Shown here in pieces: positions 15,219 to 22,621 of a stretch of DNA of 40,251 nucleotides (positions are counted from its first letter, which is position 1; every line of letters begins with the position of its first letter). The DNA is from Hungatella sp. GTDB lineage: Bacteria > Bacillota > Clostridia > Lachnospirales > Lachnospiraceae. Position numbers and translations under genes: made by a program. The notes under the pieces were generated by a model. The model did not search any database, was not told where the DNA came from, and was given only the letters and a program-made list of their open reading frames with translations. Where the stretch lies: contig JAAWBS010000020.1 in the NCBI GenBank assembly GCA_022792815.1, positions 1-40,251 on the forward strand. The letters run 5' to 3'.

Positions 15219-15661
15219 CTCCCCATCTCCTCCTCACAGAGACGTTCATACCGTTCCTGCCCCCACCATTCCGGCAGCAGCTCCCCCAGTGTCACCGTCT
15301 CACGCTTCTCATAATCCACCATAATCTCAAGATTCCTGTTTTCCCAGGACAGCTGTAAAAGAAACTCCCGGCAGGCCCCGCAGGGCATTCCGCTGCTGCC
15401 CCCATAAGGCGGTCTGTCCCGGAACACCATCAGCCGTCTGATGACCCGCTGCCCGCTGTTCACATACATGTTCAGAGCCGCAACCCGCTCCGCACACAAG
15501 TCCATGACTCCACAACAGCTCTCAATGCAAAATCCCGTAAAAATCCGTCTATCTTCACTCTCCAGAGCACACACCACATGATGCCCATACACAAAAGGAG
15601 TCACCTGCTCCGGGTGATACTCCCCTCTCCCTCTCTCGTACAGCTGTTCCCAGATATCCAT
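15215..15661 (-). CDS. Cytidine/blasticidin deaminase-like protein
   Basis: 148 aa from the ATG at 15661, which has GGGAGG upstream; an ATG at 15703 adds 14 residues with a poorer site. The zinc-binding deaminase signature is present: CAERVAALNMYVNSG (Cys-Ala-Glu, about 57-71) and MPCGACREFLLQL (PCxxC, about 92-104). This is the cytidine deaminase fold in its small homotetrameric form. The sequence is nearer to generic cytidine deaminase-like proteins of Firmicutes than to a core housekeeping Cdd. It could salvage cytidine or act on another pyrimidine or nucleoside. It is coupled by a 4-base overlap to the GNAT fusion gene. Confidence 0.85.
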   Translation of the reverse strand: MDIWEQLYERGRGEYHPEQVTPFVYGHHVVCALESEDRRIFTGFCIESCCGVMDLCAERVAALNMYVNSGQRVIRRLMVFRDRPPYGGSSGMPCGACREFLLQLSWENRNLEIMVDYEKRETVTLGELLPEWWGQERYERLCEEEMGR

Positions 15662-15759
15662 ATCCGCCTGTTCCTCCCTCGATGACCTTTCCCGCGTTTC
15701 CATGCCTCTGCCGCACTCAGCCCCTGCAGACTCTCCCCATATCTGTGGAAATCCCGCTC

Positions 15760-16380
15760 TTAATCCAGCAAAGTGACCCAGTCCTCCCTCCCGCAGGCCT
15801 CAAAACACATGCGCATCTGCTCCTCATTGTTCTTCTCCTCCGCCAAAACCGGCAGCTCCCCGATCCCAAAATACCTGCTTTCCACAGTCTCCAAATTCTC
15901 CTCAAAAGAGCCTCCCACCACTGAACAGAGAATAAACAGCTTGCACACCTTGTAGGCATAGATTGGCAGGTTGTGTTTCTCCCTGTCCTGGACCGCAATG
16001 ACTCTCTCCGCCCTCACCTCAAGGCCCGCCTCCTCCCTCACCTCCTTAACTATATTCTCACTGACCGACAGCCCCACATCCACCCAGCCTCCGGGCAGCG
16101 ACCATGTGCCATTTCTCTCCTTCACCAGAAGGATCTTGTCCCCCTCAAAAATCGCCGCCCTGGTGTCGATCTTGGGAGTCTGATATCCCGTGTCACTGCA
16201 GAACAAATCCTTCACTTTTTCCGGCGGAATCTCCCCCTTATAACAGATCATCTCCGCCGCAATCTCACGGACCCGCTCATACCGCTCCCGGTCAAAAGAG
16301 TCCCTTCCATAAAACAAACCGGCCTGGGCGATACTCTGCAGCTCCACTGCCCACTTGAGCCAAATCTCGTTTTTCTCCAT
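15760..16380 (-). CDS. Nudix hydrolase with N-terminal Nudix-associated domain
   Basis: 206 aa. The N-terminal 65 residues (WLKWAVELQSIAQAGLFYGRDSFDRERYE) are the helical domain that precedes the Nudix fold in a group of ADP-ribose pyrophosphatase-like enzymes. The Nudix box runs from LPGGWVDVG to VREEAGLEV (about 103-126), with GWVDVGLSVSENIVKEVREEAG supplying the GX5EX7REUXEEXGU residues, though the first Glu of the box is replaced (Asp-Val-Gly). The ATG at 16380 with AAGGGG upstream is preferred over 16497. It probably hydrolyses a nucleoside diphosphate derivative such as ADP-ribose. Confidence 0.88.
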   Translation of the reverse strand: MEKNEIWLKWAVELQSIAQAGLFYGRDSFDRERYERVREIAAEMICYKGEIPPEKVKDLFCSDTGYQTPKIDTRAAIFEGDKILLVKERNGTWSLPGGWVDVGLSVSENIVKEVREEAGLEVRAERVIAVQDREKHNLPIYAYKVCKLFILCSVVGGSFEENLETVESRYFGIGELPVLAEEKNNEEQMRMCFEACGREDWVTLLD

Positions 16381-16493
16381 AATATCCCCTTCACTCATTT
16401 CTGCCCGTCGGGTTATGGTATCCGGGCAGTACCTGAAAAAAGCTGCCTCCTCCCTGCCTGCCGCTCCAGAATCCCCTCGCCGGATTCTCTCCA

Positions 16494-17000
16494 TCAAAAA
16501 ATCTCCTTACCAAAACCATCGCCTCCTGCTGCCTCCTGCCGTAAACTTCCCCGCGTTCCTGTCATTTCCCCGCCAAACCGCCGCTCCAGCTCCTCCTTAA
16601 GAAACCGATACCGCTGCCTCTTCTCCTCCTTGGCAAAATGCACCTCCCGCAGCTGTTCCGGGTTGTTCTCGTAATCCAGCACCTCATCGCCAAACTGTTC
16701 ACTGGTCAGGTCAAACACACAGTCTCCCACCACATTATAACAGTGATAATTCCCGCCGGGGAGAAGAATCCCGTAAACCTTGCCCCCGAAAATGTCCTGG
16801 GCCAGAAATGCGGTCACAGAACACTGCCCCACCGTCCGGTTCTCCTCACTCCACAGCTCACGCAGCCTGGGCGCGCAAGTGTACTCACACCAAATATCCC
16901 TGAGAGCATCATACAGCCCGCAGGGAGTCCATGTCCTCCCGTGCTCGTCCGTAACCGCCGGGACATCACCCCCGTCCCATCCATAAAAACCATATCCCAT
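16494..17000 (-). CDS. YunG-like conserved protein
   Basis: 168 aa. The central part (GQCSVTAFLAQDIFGGKVYG, then YHCYNVVGDCVFDLTSEQFG and RYRFLKEEL) matches the YunG-type family of uncharacterised proteins. It combines a Cys in GQCSVTA with a later His (HCYN) and Asp (DLTS), reminiscent of a transglutaminase or papain-like Cys-His-Asp triad; catalysis has not been shown to my knowledge. The ATG at 17000 has AAAGGA at about 12-base spacing. A MITE-like element (17033-17097) lies 33 bases upstream of the start and could affect its expression. Confidence 0.7.
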   Translation of the reverse strand: MGYGFYGWDGGDVPAVTDEHGRTWTPCGLYDALRDIWCEYTCAPRLRELWSEENRTVGQCSVTAFLAQDIFGGKVYGILLPGGNYHCYNVVGDCVFDLTSEQFGDEVLDYENNPEQLREVHFAKEEKRQRYRFLKEELERRFGGEMTGTRGSLRQEAAGGDGFGKEIF

Positions 17001-17023
17001 AAATCTATCCGATCCTTTCCTCT

Positions 17024-17106
17024 GATTAACAGTAGGTAATTGCGAAAGTCAGAATTGAGAGAATATTCTGACAAGTTTTGAGTTTCGCAAACGCCTAGAT
17101 TAACAG
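17024..17106. mobile_element. 65-bp MITE-like element with 9-bp direct repeats
   Basis: The direct repeat GATTAACAG occurs at 17024-17032 and 17098-17106. The 65 bases between (17033-17097) begin TAGGTAATTGCGAAA and end TTTCGCAAACGCCTA, imperfect terminal inverted repeats matching at 12 of 15 positions. Inside is a second perfect 8-bp stem (GTCAGAAT 17048-17055 / ATTCTGAC 17065-17072). Size, terminal repeats and flanking duplication fit a tiny non-autonomous transposable element. Confidence 0.65.
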
Positions 17107-17190
17107 CAATCCGCTCCCATGCCCCAAGATCCCTATCCCCCAAGACGGGGCGTGAAGACGGCGAACATAAATGTTCAGATACACTCCAGT
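17093..17190 (-). repeat. Intergenic repeat family B, diverged copy 3
   Basis: The end motif GTTCAGATACACTCCAG (17173-17189) matches the other two copies, and CCTAGATTAACAG-CAATCCGCT resembles the inner part of copy 2. The rest is diverged. It lies upstream of the MITE-like element in the leader of the YunG-like gene. Confidence 0.4.
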
Positions 17191-17209
17191 GTGTGATACA
17201 GGCCCCCTG

Positions 17210-17581
17210 TCAGAACACTCCCACCGGCGACCTGACCTCAATGAGATTCCCGTCCAGATCATAAAACCGAATCATCTTCTGTCCCTGGAAATCCTCTCTG
17301 AGCCGATTCACAAACTCCACAGGCTCCCTGTATCCCTCAAGCCTTCCCACAAACCCTTCCAGGTCCGGCTCCTCAAAATACAGCTCCCCTCCAAGACTTC
17401 TGGCAGTCACTTTCCCGCCTACCGCCTCCTCCCACACCCTTTTCTCCTGAAGCACCAGCCCCTCTGTCAAAATCACCCGCTCCTCCCCGTCCAAAATCAC
17501 AGAAAGCCCGAACAATTCCCTGTAAAAAGCCTTGGCCCGCTCCATGTCATCCACCACAATCAACACATTTTTCAGTTTCAT
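17210..17581 (-). CDS. VOC family (glyoxalase/dioxygenase-like) protein
   Basis: 123 aa from the ATG at 17581 with GGAGGAGGGAAAAG upstream; the upstream start at 17599 lies before that site. It begins MKLKNVLIVVDDMERAKAFYRELFGL, the first beta-alpha-beta module of the vicinal oxygen chelate fold, and ends MIRFYDLDGNLIEVRSP, the second module with its metal-ligand Glu. VOC proteins include glyoxalase I, dioxygenases and antibiotic-binding resistance proteins. The length is that of a single-domain VOC protein acting as a dimer. Substrate cannot be deduced. Confidence 0.88.
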   Translation of the reverse strand: MKLKNVLIVVDDMERAKAFYRELFGLSVILDGEERVILTEGLVLQEKRVWEEAVGGKVTARSLGGELYFEEPDLEGFVGRLEGYREPVEFVNRLREDFQGQKMIRFYDLDGNLIEVRSPVGVF

Positions 17582-17629
17582 AACTTTTCCCTCCTCCATC
17601 TTCTAAGGTAACGCTCCCTCGCCTCCGTC

Positions 17630-18283
17630 TCATTCACGGATGATGGAATGGCTGTAGATGTAGAATTCCTCCTGGCTGGGTTTTATCCTCTTCTCCATCG
17701 GCTCAAATCCTCTGTCAAAATCCTGGGCGGCTTTCTCGTCTATTTGATAAACCGGGCTTTCCCGGTAGCGCCAGATTCTTCCGTCGAAAAACCCCTCTCT
17801 CAGCTCCTTCACCAGCATTGCACAGGGGTAAATCTGATTTTCCAGACAAACATGAAACCGTTTACAGCTCTTAAACCCCCGAGAAACAAAATTGCCCGGA
17901 CTTCCAAAGATGACAATGGCCTCATACCCCAGCTCCATTGCCCTCCCGAAGGAATACTCCAAAAGTGCCTTCCCGATCCCCCGACGCTGAAATTCCGGAA
18001 GGACACTGAACGGTCCGAAGGTAAGAATCTCTTTTTCCACCCCCGCCTCGTCCACAAGCCTGGACTTCGTATACATCACACTTCCCACAATCCGGCCGTC
18101 CATCTCAGCCACCAGATCCAACTCCCCTATAAAATCCTCATGGTCCCTCATCACATGAGCCAAAAAATGCTCCATACATCCGGGCACGTACTGGTTCCAA
18201 AAGGCCTCCCGAATCAGAACCTCAACCTCCCGGTAATCCTCCCAAGTCTCTCTTCGGATCGTCAAGCCCTCCGTCCTGTCCAT
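17630..18283 (-). CDS. GNAT family N-acetyltransferase (YhbS-like)
   Basis: 217 aa, ATG at 18283 with AAAGGAG upstream. The GNAT fold is clear: LTIRRETWEDYREVEVLIREAF at the start, LDLVAEMDGRIVGSVMYTKS, then the acetyl-CoA loop GPFSVLPEFQRRGIGKALLE (about 90-109) and the IVIFGSPGNFVSRGFKSC strand-helix. The C-terminal tail contains LREGFFDGRIWRYRESPVYQID, typical of YhbS-type acetyltransferases. Acceptor unknown. Confidence 0.9.
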   Translation of the reverse strand: MDRTEGLTIRRETWEDYREVEVLIREAFWNQYVPGCMEHFLAHVMRDHEDFIGELDLVAEMDGRIVGSVMYTKSRLVDEAGVEKEILTFGPFSVLPEFQRRGIGKALLEYSFGRAMELGYEAIVIFGSPGNFVSRGFKSCKRFHVCLENQIYPCAMLVKELREGFFDGRIWRYRESPVYQIDEKAAQDFDRGFEPMEKRIKPSQEEFYIYSHSIIRE

Positions 18284-18315
18284 AGAAAATACTCCTTTCC
18301 CTGAAACACCCCACC

Positions 18316-18720
18316 CTAATCCAGCAGTCCTCTCTCATGCAGATCCGCAAAAATCAGTTTGTCCACCGGAGAGACCGACTCCATGTCCCGGCATGTGAGC
18401 CAGACTACCCGGGCAATCTCCGAATCCGCCTTCGGCTGTCCCTCAAACTCCGCCATATAACAGGTCATTTTCACCAGAACCCCATCCTCCTTGCCGTGGG
18501 CCTGGGCTTGAAAGGTTCCGTAAAATCTGGCCGTGGACTCCACAATCTCCACACTCAGCTCCTCCTTCACTTCCCTGACCAGTGTCTCCAGATCCGACTC
18601 ATCATTCTCCCGCTTACCCCCGGGGAGATAATACTTGTCCTTCCCCTTAGAGAGGGTGCTGAGGATCTTCCCGTCCCTCACATACAAAAGCGCGACCTTG
18701 TCAATCAATTTCATATTCAT
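18316..18720 (-). CDS. Nudix hydrolase (MutT-like)
   Basis: 134 aa, starting at 18720 (or the ATG at 18714, which has better spacing from AGGAGG). The Nudix box reads GGKRENDESDLETLVREVKEEL with the expected Glu residues, preceded by KDKYYLPGGK. The substrate could be a nucleoside triphosphate or other diphosphate-linked compound. Its start codon immediately follows a TGA that would be the stop of a frame-corrected upstream GNAT gene (TGA-ATG), which suggests the two were once translationally linked. Confidence 0.9.
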   Translation of the reverse strand: MNMKLIDKVALLYVRDGKILSTLSKGKDKYYLPGGKRENDESDLETLVREVKEELSVEIVESTARFYGTFQAQAHGKEDGVLVKMTCYMAEFEGQPKADSEIARVVWLTCRDMESVSPVDKLIFADLHERGLLD

Positions 18721-18751
18721 TCAGCCTCCTCTCCCTTCCGTCTTCTCCGCA

Positions 18752-18841
18752 GAGTCTATATCCCCTGCGGACTCTATATTCCCTGCAGATTCTATATTTT
18801 CCGTAAACTCTATATCCCCGTAGATTCCATATTCCCCTGTA
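18752..18841 (-). repeat. 18-bp tandem repeats at the 3' end of a GNAT gene
   Basis: Five degenerate units with period 18 (one 17) are marked by TCTATAT at 18755, 18773, 18791 and 18809 and TTCCATAT at 18825. On the minus strand each unit resembles GAATATAGAGTCTGCAGG and encodes a hexapeptide like Asn-Ile-Glu-Ser-Ala-Gly in one frame. The first unit lies inside the GNAT coding region, the others just after its stop. Confidence 0.85.
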
Positions 18842-19466
18842 AACCCCTGTTTTTTATCCCCGGACAGAGCCCCAGCTCCTCTTCAAACCTGTCCCGGATC
18901 TCTGAAAAACCCCTGGGAACCGCAGGCTCCGTCACATGGTCTCCGATATGCTTTTCCAGCCAGGCCATGTTGAACCAGCGGCCAAACTTGTACCCGCACT
19001 GTACAAACTCCCCCACCAGTCGGTAGCCCAGATATCTGTGAAATTCCAGGCTGTTCCTGGTGACATACTCATCATCCCCCTGCCGGGGGCAGGCCACGCA
19101 GGCGTTCATATTTAAAATCCCCTGCGCCTTAAGAGCCGCCTCCAGCACGTCGTGGAGCCTTCTGCCCACCCCTGTCTTTCTCTGGTCCCAGGCCACATAG
19201 ATGGAAGTCTCCGCCGCCCAGCCGTAGGCCGCCCGCCGGTGAAAAGGGCCGCCGTAGGCATATCCCACGATCCTCCCCTCCCTCTCCGCCGCCACATAAG
19301 GATATCCCTTCAAAGTCTCCTCAATCCGCCGGGCAAACTCCTCCGGGGAGGGTACCCGATACTCAAAGGTAATGGCAGTCCTCTCCACATAGGGCCTGTA
19401 GATCTCCAGCAGCTCTCTTGCGTCCTTTGCCCCGGCAATCCGGATTGTCGTATCCTGGCTCTTCAT
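18810..19466 (-). CDS. GNAT N-acetyltransferase (phosphinothricin acetyltransferase-like), tail possibly frameshifted
   Basis: 218 aa from the ATG at 19466 (weak GAGAGGA site). It resembles the Pat/Bar-type family: TIRIAGAKDARELLEIYRPYVERTAITFEY at the start, EGRIVGYAYGGPFHRRAAYGW, then AETSIYVAWDQRKTGVGRRL and EFHRYLGYRLVGEFVQCGYKFG. These enzymes acetylate amino groups of small molecules such as phosphinothricin or methionine sulfoximine. The stop at 18810 lies within an 18-bp repeat array. One added G in the GGGG at 18816-18819 would extend the protein by about 30 residues of hexapeptide repeats, to end at a TGA directly before the next gene's ATG. Confidence 0.88.
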   Translation of the reverse strand: MKSQDTTIRIAGAKDARELLEIYRPYVERTAITFEYRVPSPEEFARRIEETLKGYPYVAAEREGRIVGYAYGGPFHRRAAYGWAAETSIYVAWDQRKTGVGRRLHDVLEAALKAQGILNMNACVACPRQGDDEYVTRNSLEFHRYLGYRLVGEFVQCGYKFGRWFNMAWLEKHIGDHVTEPAVPRGFSEIRDRFEEELGLCPGIKNRGLQGNMESTGI

Positions 19467-19528
19467 GACATCGTCCTCTCTCGTTCCGATTTCAAATCCG
19501 GCAGCTTCTACCGGACCGGTTCCCTGGT

Positions 19529-20848
19529 TCAGCCCGTCCCCTTGCACAGCTCCCACACAATAGCCGAGAAGGTCTCAATCGCCTCCACCAGCACCTTCTC
19601 GTCAAAATCAAAAGTTGTGGTGTGCTGGGCCGAGGCCACAGGGGTCATGGAGCGCATGTAAGTGGCCTTCCCTCCATGGTCCTGAACCCGGTTCATCATC
19701 AGAGAGATGTCCTCGCTGCCCCAGTTCTGGGCATTTTTACAGCTGCTGACCCGCAGGTGAGGAAGATCCCGCTCCACAATCCCGGCGATCTGCTCCAGAA
19801 AATCCACGTCGCTGTGCTGAGACTCGGCGCCTCCCTGAAGCACCAGCCGACAGCTGCAGCCGCTCATCTGAGCCGCGCCCTCGCAGATCCGCACAGCCTC
19901 CCGGTCCATAAAACGGTTCACCTCCGTGGTCTCCCCGCGGACTTCAAACCGGATAAGAGCCTGATCCGGAACCACATTCCGTCCGGTTCCTCCCTGAATG
20001 GTGCCCACATTAACCCGGGAAATGCCGCCGCTATGCCTGGGAATGGCTGTCAAATTCAAAACCGCGTTGCAGGCTGCCACAACGGCATTTCTCCCGTTCT
20101 CCGGAAATCCCCCCGCATGGGCCGCTTTCCCGAAAAAATAAGCGTCATATTTGCTGGTGGCAAGAGACCCCCAGGTTCCTGGAGTCACGTCCCCGTCATC
20201 AGGCCCGTCTGTAGGCGCGATGTGAGTCCCCACAAAATAGTCCACGTCGTCCAAATGACCGTGAGCCACGATGGCCCTGGCCCCCTTGGCGCCCTCCTCC
20301 CCCGGCTGAAAGATCAGCTTTATGGTGCCTGCCAGCTCCTCCCTCAGCCTCATGAGAACCTCCGCCACACCCAGCCCGATGGCCCCGTGGCCGTCATGGC
20401 CGCAGGCGTGCATGGCGCCTCTGTTTACCGAAGCGAATCCCTCCCGGAAAGGCCGGTGGGACTCTGCCTCCTCCTCCAGAATTCCCAGAGCGTCGATGTC
20501 AAACCGCAGAGCCACAACCGGCCCCGGGCCGCACCGCAGAACCCCCATGACCCCCGTAAACCCTTCCCTCATGTCCTCCGTCAGGTAGTCCGCCGGAGCC
20601 CCCTGGTCCAGAGCCAGCTGCCAGCGGGCCTCCAGCTCCTCCGGCGACGGAACTCCCATCCGGGCCTCCTCCAGACACAGCTCCCGCCCTGTCACCACCT
20701 CATACCCCAATTCTGTCAATACCTTGCTGACGACGGCCGAAGTCCTCATCTCCAGCCATGCAGTCTCCGCAAACCGATGAAAATCCCGCCGTCTCTCCCT
20801 GCTTACCCGGTCCAGTTCCCTGGCATACTCCACAATTCTGCTGTTCAT
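19529..20848 (-). CDS. abgA: AbgA-like M20 family amidohydrolase
   Basis: 439 aa, ATG at 20848 with AGGAAAGGAC upstream. This zinc-dependent M20 peptidase fold has RRDFHRFAETAWLEMRTSAVV at the start, MHACGHDGHGAIGLG (metal His and Asp), FQPGEEGAKGARAIV (catalytic and metal Glu), the dimerisation domain with FGKAAHAGGFPENGRNAV, and a final GSEDISLMMNRVQDHGGKAT. The pattern closely follows aminobenzoyl-glutamate hydrolase subunit A, which cleaves p-aminobenzoyl-glutamate with AbgB. No abgB partner is present here, so the native substrate may be another amidated amino acid. Gene symbol is by family resemblance. Confidence 0.85.
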   Translation of the reverse strand: MNSRIVEYARELDRVSRERRRDFHRFAETAWLEMRTSAVVSKVLTELGYEVVTGRELCLEEARMGVPSPEELEARWQLALDQGAPADYLTEDMREGFTGVMGVLRCGPGPVVALRFDIDALGILEEEAESHRPFREGFASVNRGAMHACGHDGHGAIGLGVAEVLMRLREELAGTIKLIFQPGEEGAKGARAIVAHGHLDDVDYFVGTHIAPTDGPDDGDVTPGTWGSLATSKYDAYFFGKAAHAGGFPENGRNAVVAACNAVLNLTAIPRHSGGISRVNVGTIQGGTGRNVVPDQALIRFEVRGETTEVNRFMDREAVRICEGAAQMSGCSCRLVLQGGAESQHSDVDFLEQIAGIVERDLPHLRVSSCKNAQNWGSEDISLMMNRVQDHGGKATYMRSMTPVASAQHTTTFDFDEKVLVEAIETFSAIVWELCKGTG

Positions 20849-20974
20849 GTCCTTTCCTCTCCTTCTCTCTTCTCCACAGGGCAGCTGCCGCCTGTTCCAT
20901 GACAGTCACTGCGGCAAACGCCCATCCAGCCCATATTGTCAAACGATTCTTTCAACTTCGGCTTTCCCAATCCC

Positions 20975-21370
20975 CTATTTCATACCATTTTTATTTCGAT
21001 AATATCCGAAACAAATCATGGTCCATATACCAGGAACAACTGCATATCCTGCGTTTACTTGTCCACGGTTTATCATAACAGATCCGCCGCCTATGAATGT
21101 TAAAGTGAGAAAAACGATTCCTAAAATCAATGGAATCTTTTTCGTCATCCTTTCCTCTCTAAAAATGACTTTTACTATCATGCAAAGTGCCGCCAATACA
21201 AGGGTAAATAACCCCTGTATCAGAATACTGGTATACCAAGGAGCCGATTGTATGAAATACAAATCCGGATATTTCCGAAAATGCCAGTATCTATATACCC
21301 CTGAGCCAACAAACACGCCGATCATAGAACCCATAATAACATTTAAAATTTGATTGATCCTCTTTTTCAT
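20975..21370 (-). CDS. Four-helix membrane protein of unknown function
   Basis: 131 aa from the ATG at 21370, which has GAGGAGAG at 8-base spacing; the frame is open to 21409 but that start lies before the site. Hydrophobic segments at about 5-23, 46-68, 78-100 and 106-122 suggest four helices. A loop segment KYPDLYFIQSAPWYTSILIQ looks conserved in clostridial membrane proteins of unknown role. The protein is basic and has no signal peptide. AT-richness is higher than in neighbouring genes. Confidence 0.75.
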   Translation of the reverse strand: MKKRINQILNVIMGSMIGVFVGSGVYRYWHFRKYPDLYFIQSAPWYTSILIQGLFTLVLAALCMIVKVIFREERMTKKIPLILGIVFLTLTFIGGGSVMINRGQVNAGYAVVPGIWTMICFGYYRNKNGMK

Positions 21371-21518
21371 AACAAGTCTCTCCTCATAACCAGGCCCTCT
21401 GTCTGTCAACCAACTTTGCTTTCACCTGTATTTTATCTAAAAAAACACCTGCTCTCCACTTCTTTTCCTATATCTTACCATACAACCACCCTCTTTTCCA
21501 TAAAAATATAGGCAATTT

Positions 21519-21567
21519 AAAAGAGATGAAAGGCCCCTTGATAACTTCTCAAAAGGCCCTACATCTC
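21519..21567 (-). terminator. Terminator of the ABC importer operon
   Basis: On the minus strand GAGATGTAGGGCC pairs with GGCCTTTCATCTC (11 of 13 positions; 21523-21567), followed by TTTT. It begins 58 bases after the stop of the last permease gene. Confidence 0.7.
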
Positions 21568-21625
21568 TCAATCTTAATAGCTTAGCTGCTGTTCTTTTTT
21601 CCCTGACCTGCGCAGAATTTGCGTC

Positions 21626-22405
21626 CTACACCACGCTCTTAAGCCCCAGAGTCTTCTCAATCACCAGCATGACCCCCAGGGTGATCACCATAAGAAGGGT
21701 GGCCAGAGCCGCGATCGTCGGGTCAAAATGATACTCCACATAAGCCATCATCTCGATGGGCAGCATGGAGACCCCGGCGCTGGTAAGGAAGGCGGAGAGG
21801 GACACATTGTTAAAGGAATTGATGATAGCCATAATGCAGGCCGACACAATCCCGGACTTGATGTTGGGCAGCAGGATATGGAAAAAGGTATACACATTTC
21901 CCGCCCCCAGAATCCTGGCCGCCTCCTCCATGGAGAAATCGAAGTTGGCAAGGCTGGAGGTCACCACCCTCATAACGTAGGGAATGGACAAAATGGTGTG
22001 GCCGATCAGAAGACTGGGCATGGCCGGAAGCTTAAACCGGTTGACCACGTACCGGAGCATGACAAAGCCCAGGACGATAACCGGGATCAGCACCGGAGAC
22101 AAAAACAGACTCTTGATCAATTCCTTGCCCTTAAACCGATACCGGTTCAGAGCATAAGCGGCCGGCAGTCCCAGAAGCAGCGCCGCGAAGGTGCCGGCGA
22201 AAGCAATGATGATACTGTTCTTTGCCGCGCTGCCGAAGCTCTTCACCTGTAAGATCTGCTGATACCACCGCAGGGTAAAGCCCTCCCCGGGAAATTTCAG
22301 ATAGGTGGTGTCGCTGAAAGAGGCGGCCATGATCACCAGAAGAGGCCCGATCAGAAACACGTATACCAGCAGCGTAACGACAAACAGAGATTTGCTCTTT
22401 TTCAT
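21626..22405 (-). CDS. ABC importer permease, PotC-like
   Basis: 259 aa, ATG at 22405 with GGAAGGAG upstream. Six predicted helices and the EAA loop (MEEAARILGAGNVYTFFHILLPNIKSG, about 160-186) mark it as a type I importer permease of the spermidine/putrescine PotC or Fe/thiamine class. It is the last gene of the operon and forms the membrane channel with the PotB-like permease. A 216-base gap with a hairpin (22482-22512) separates it from the binding-protein gene. Confidence 0.92.
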   Translation of the reverse strand: MKKSKSLFVVTLLVYVFLIGPLLVIMAASFSDTTYLKFPGEGFTLRWYQQILQVKSFGSAAKNSIIIAFAGTFAALLLGLPAAYALNRYRFKGKELIKSLFLSPVLIPVIVLGFVMLRYVVNRFKLPAMPSLLIGHTILSIPYVMRVVTSSLANFDFSMEEAARILGAGNVYTFFHILLPNIKSGIVSACIMAIINSFNNVSLSAFLTSAGVSMLPIEMMAYVEYHFDPTIAALATLLMVITLGVMLVIEKTLGLKSVV

Positions 22406-22481
22406 GGATAACTCCTTCCCGGCAAGCCTGCCATAAAGTCAGCCTCTGTGGCAGCCGGCTTTCTTTCAAGTAATGGGCAGC

Positions 22482-22512
22482 GCCAGGACCCTTCTCTCCA
22501 AAAGGCCCTGGC
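22482..22512 (-). other. Intercistronic hairpin in the ABC operon
   Basis: GCCAGG / CCTGGC closes a stem that continues with CC-TT / AAGG pairs after single mismatches. It lies between the binding-protein gene and the second permease, with no T-run. Such hairpins commonly protect the upstream mRNA so that binding protein is made in excess; this role is inferred. Confidence 0.45.
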
Positions 22513-22621
22513 AGCCTGAAAACAGTGGGACGATTTTCTGCAAAAATGGAAATTCTTACCTCAGGACCGTCTACCGGCCGTGCCTGTCCGTGACAACGCC
22601 GCGAAACGCGAAGCAAAAAGT

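Noticed and set aside
17040..17090. Riboswitch or leader RNA upstream of the YunG-like gene
   Set aside because: The fold is better explained as the terminal and inner inverted repeats of a small element flanked by a 9-bp direct repeat.
18752..18841. CRISPR array
   Set aside because: The units are 18 bases, directly adjacent and without spacers, and they encode a peptide repeat; no cas genes are present.
19622..20902. 426-codon plus-strand open frame
   Set aside because: It is antisense to the AbgA-like gene and rich in His, Pro and Gln as expected for an antisense frame of a GC-rich gene.
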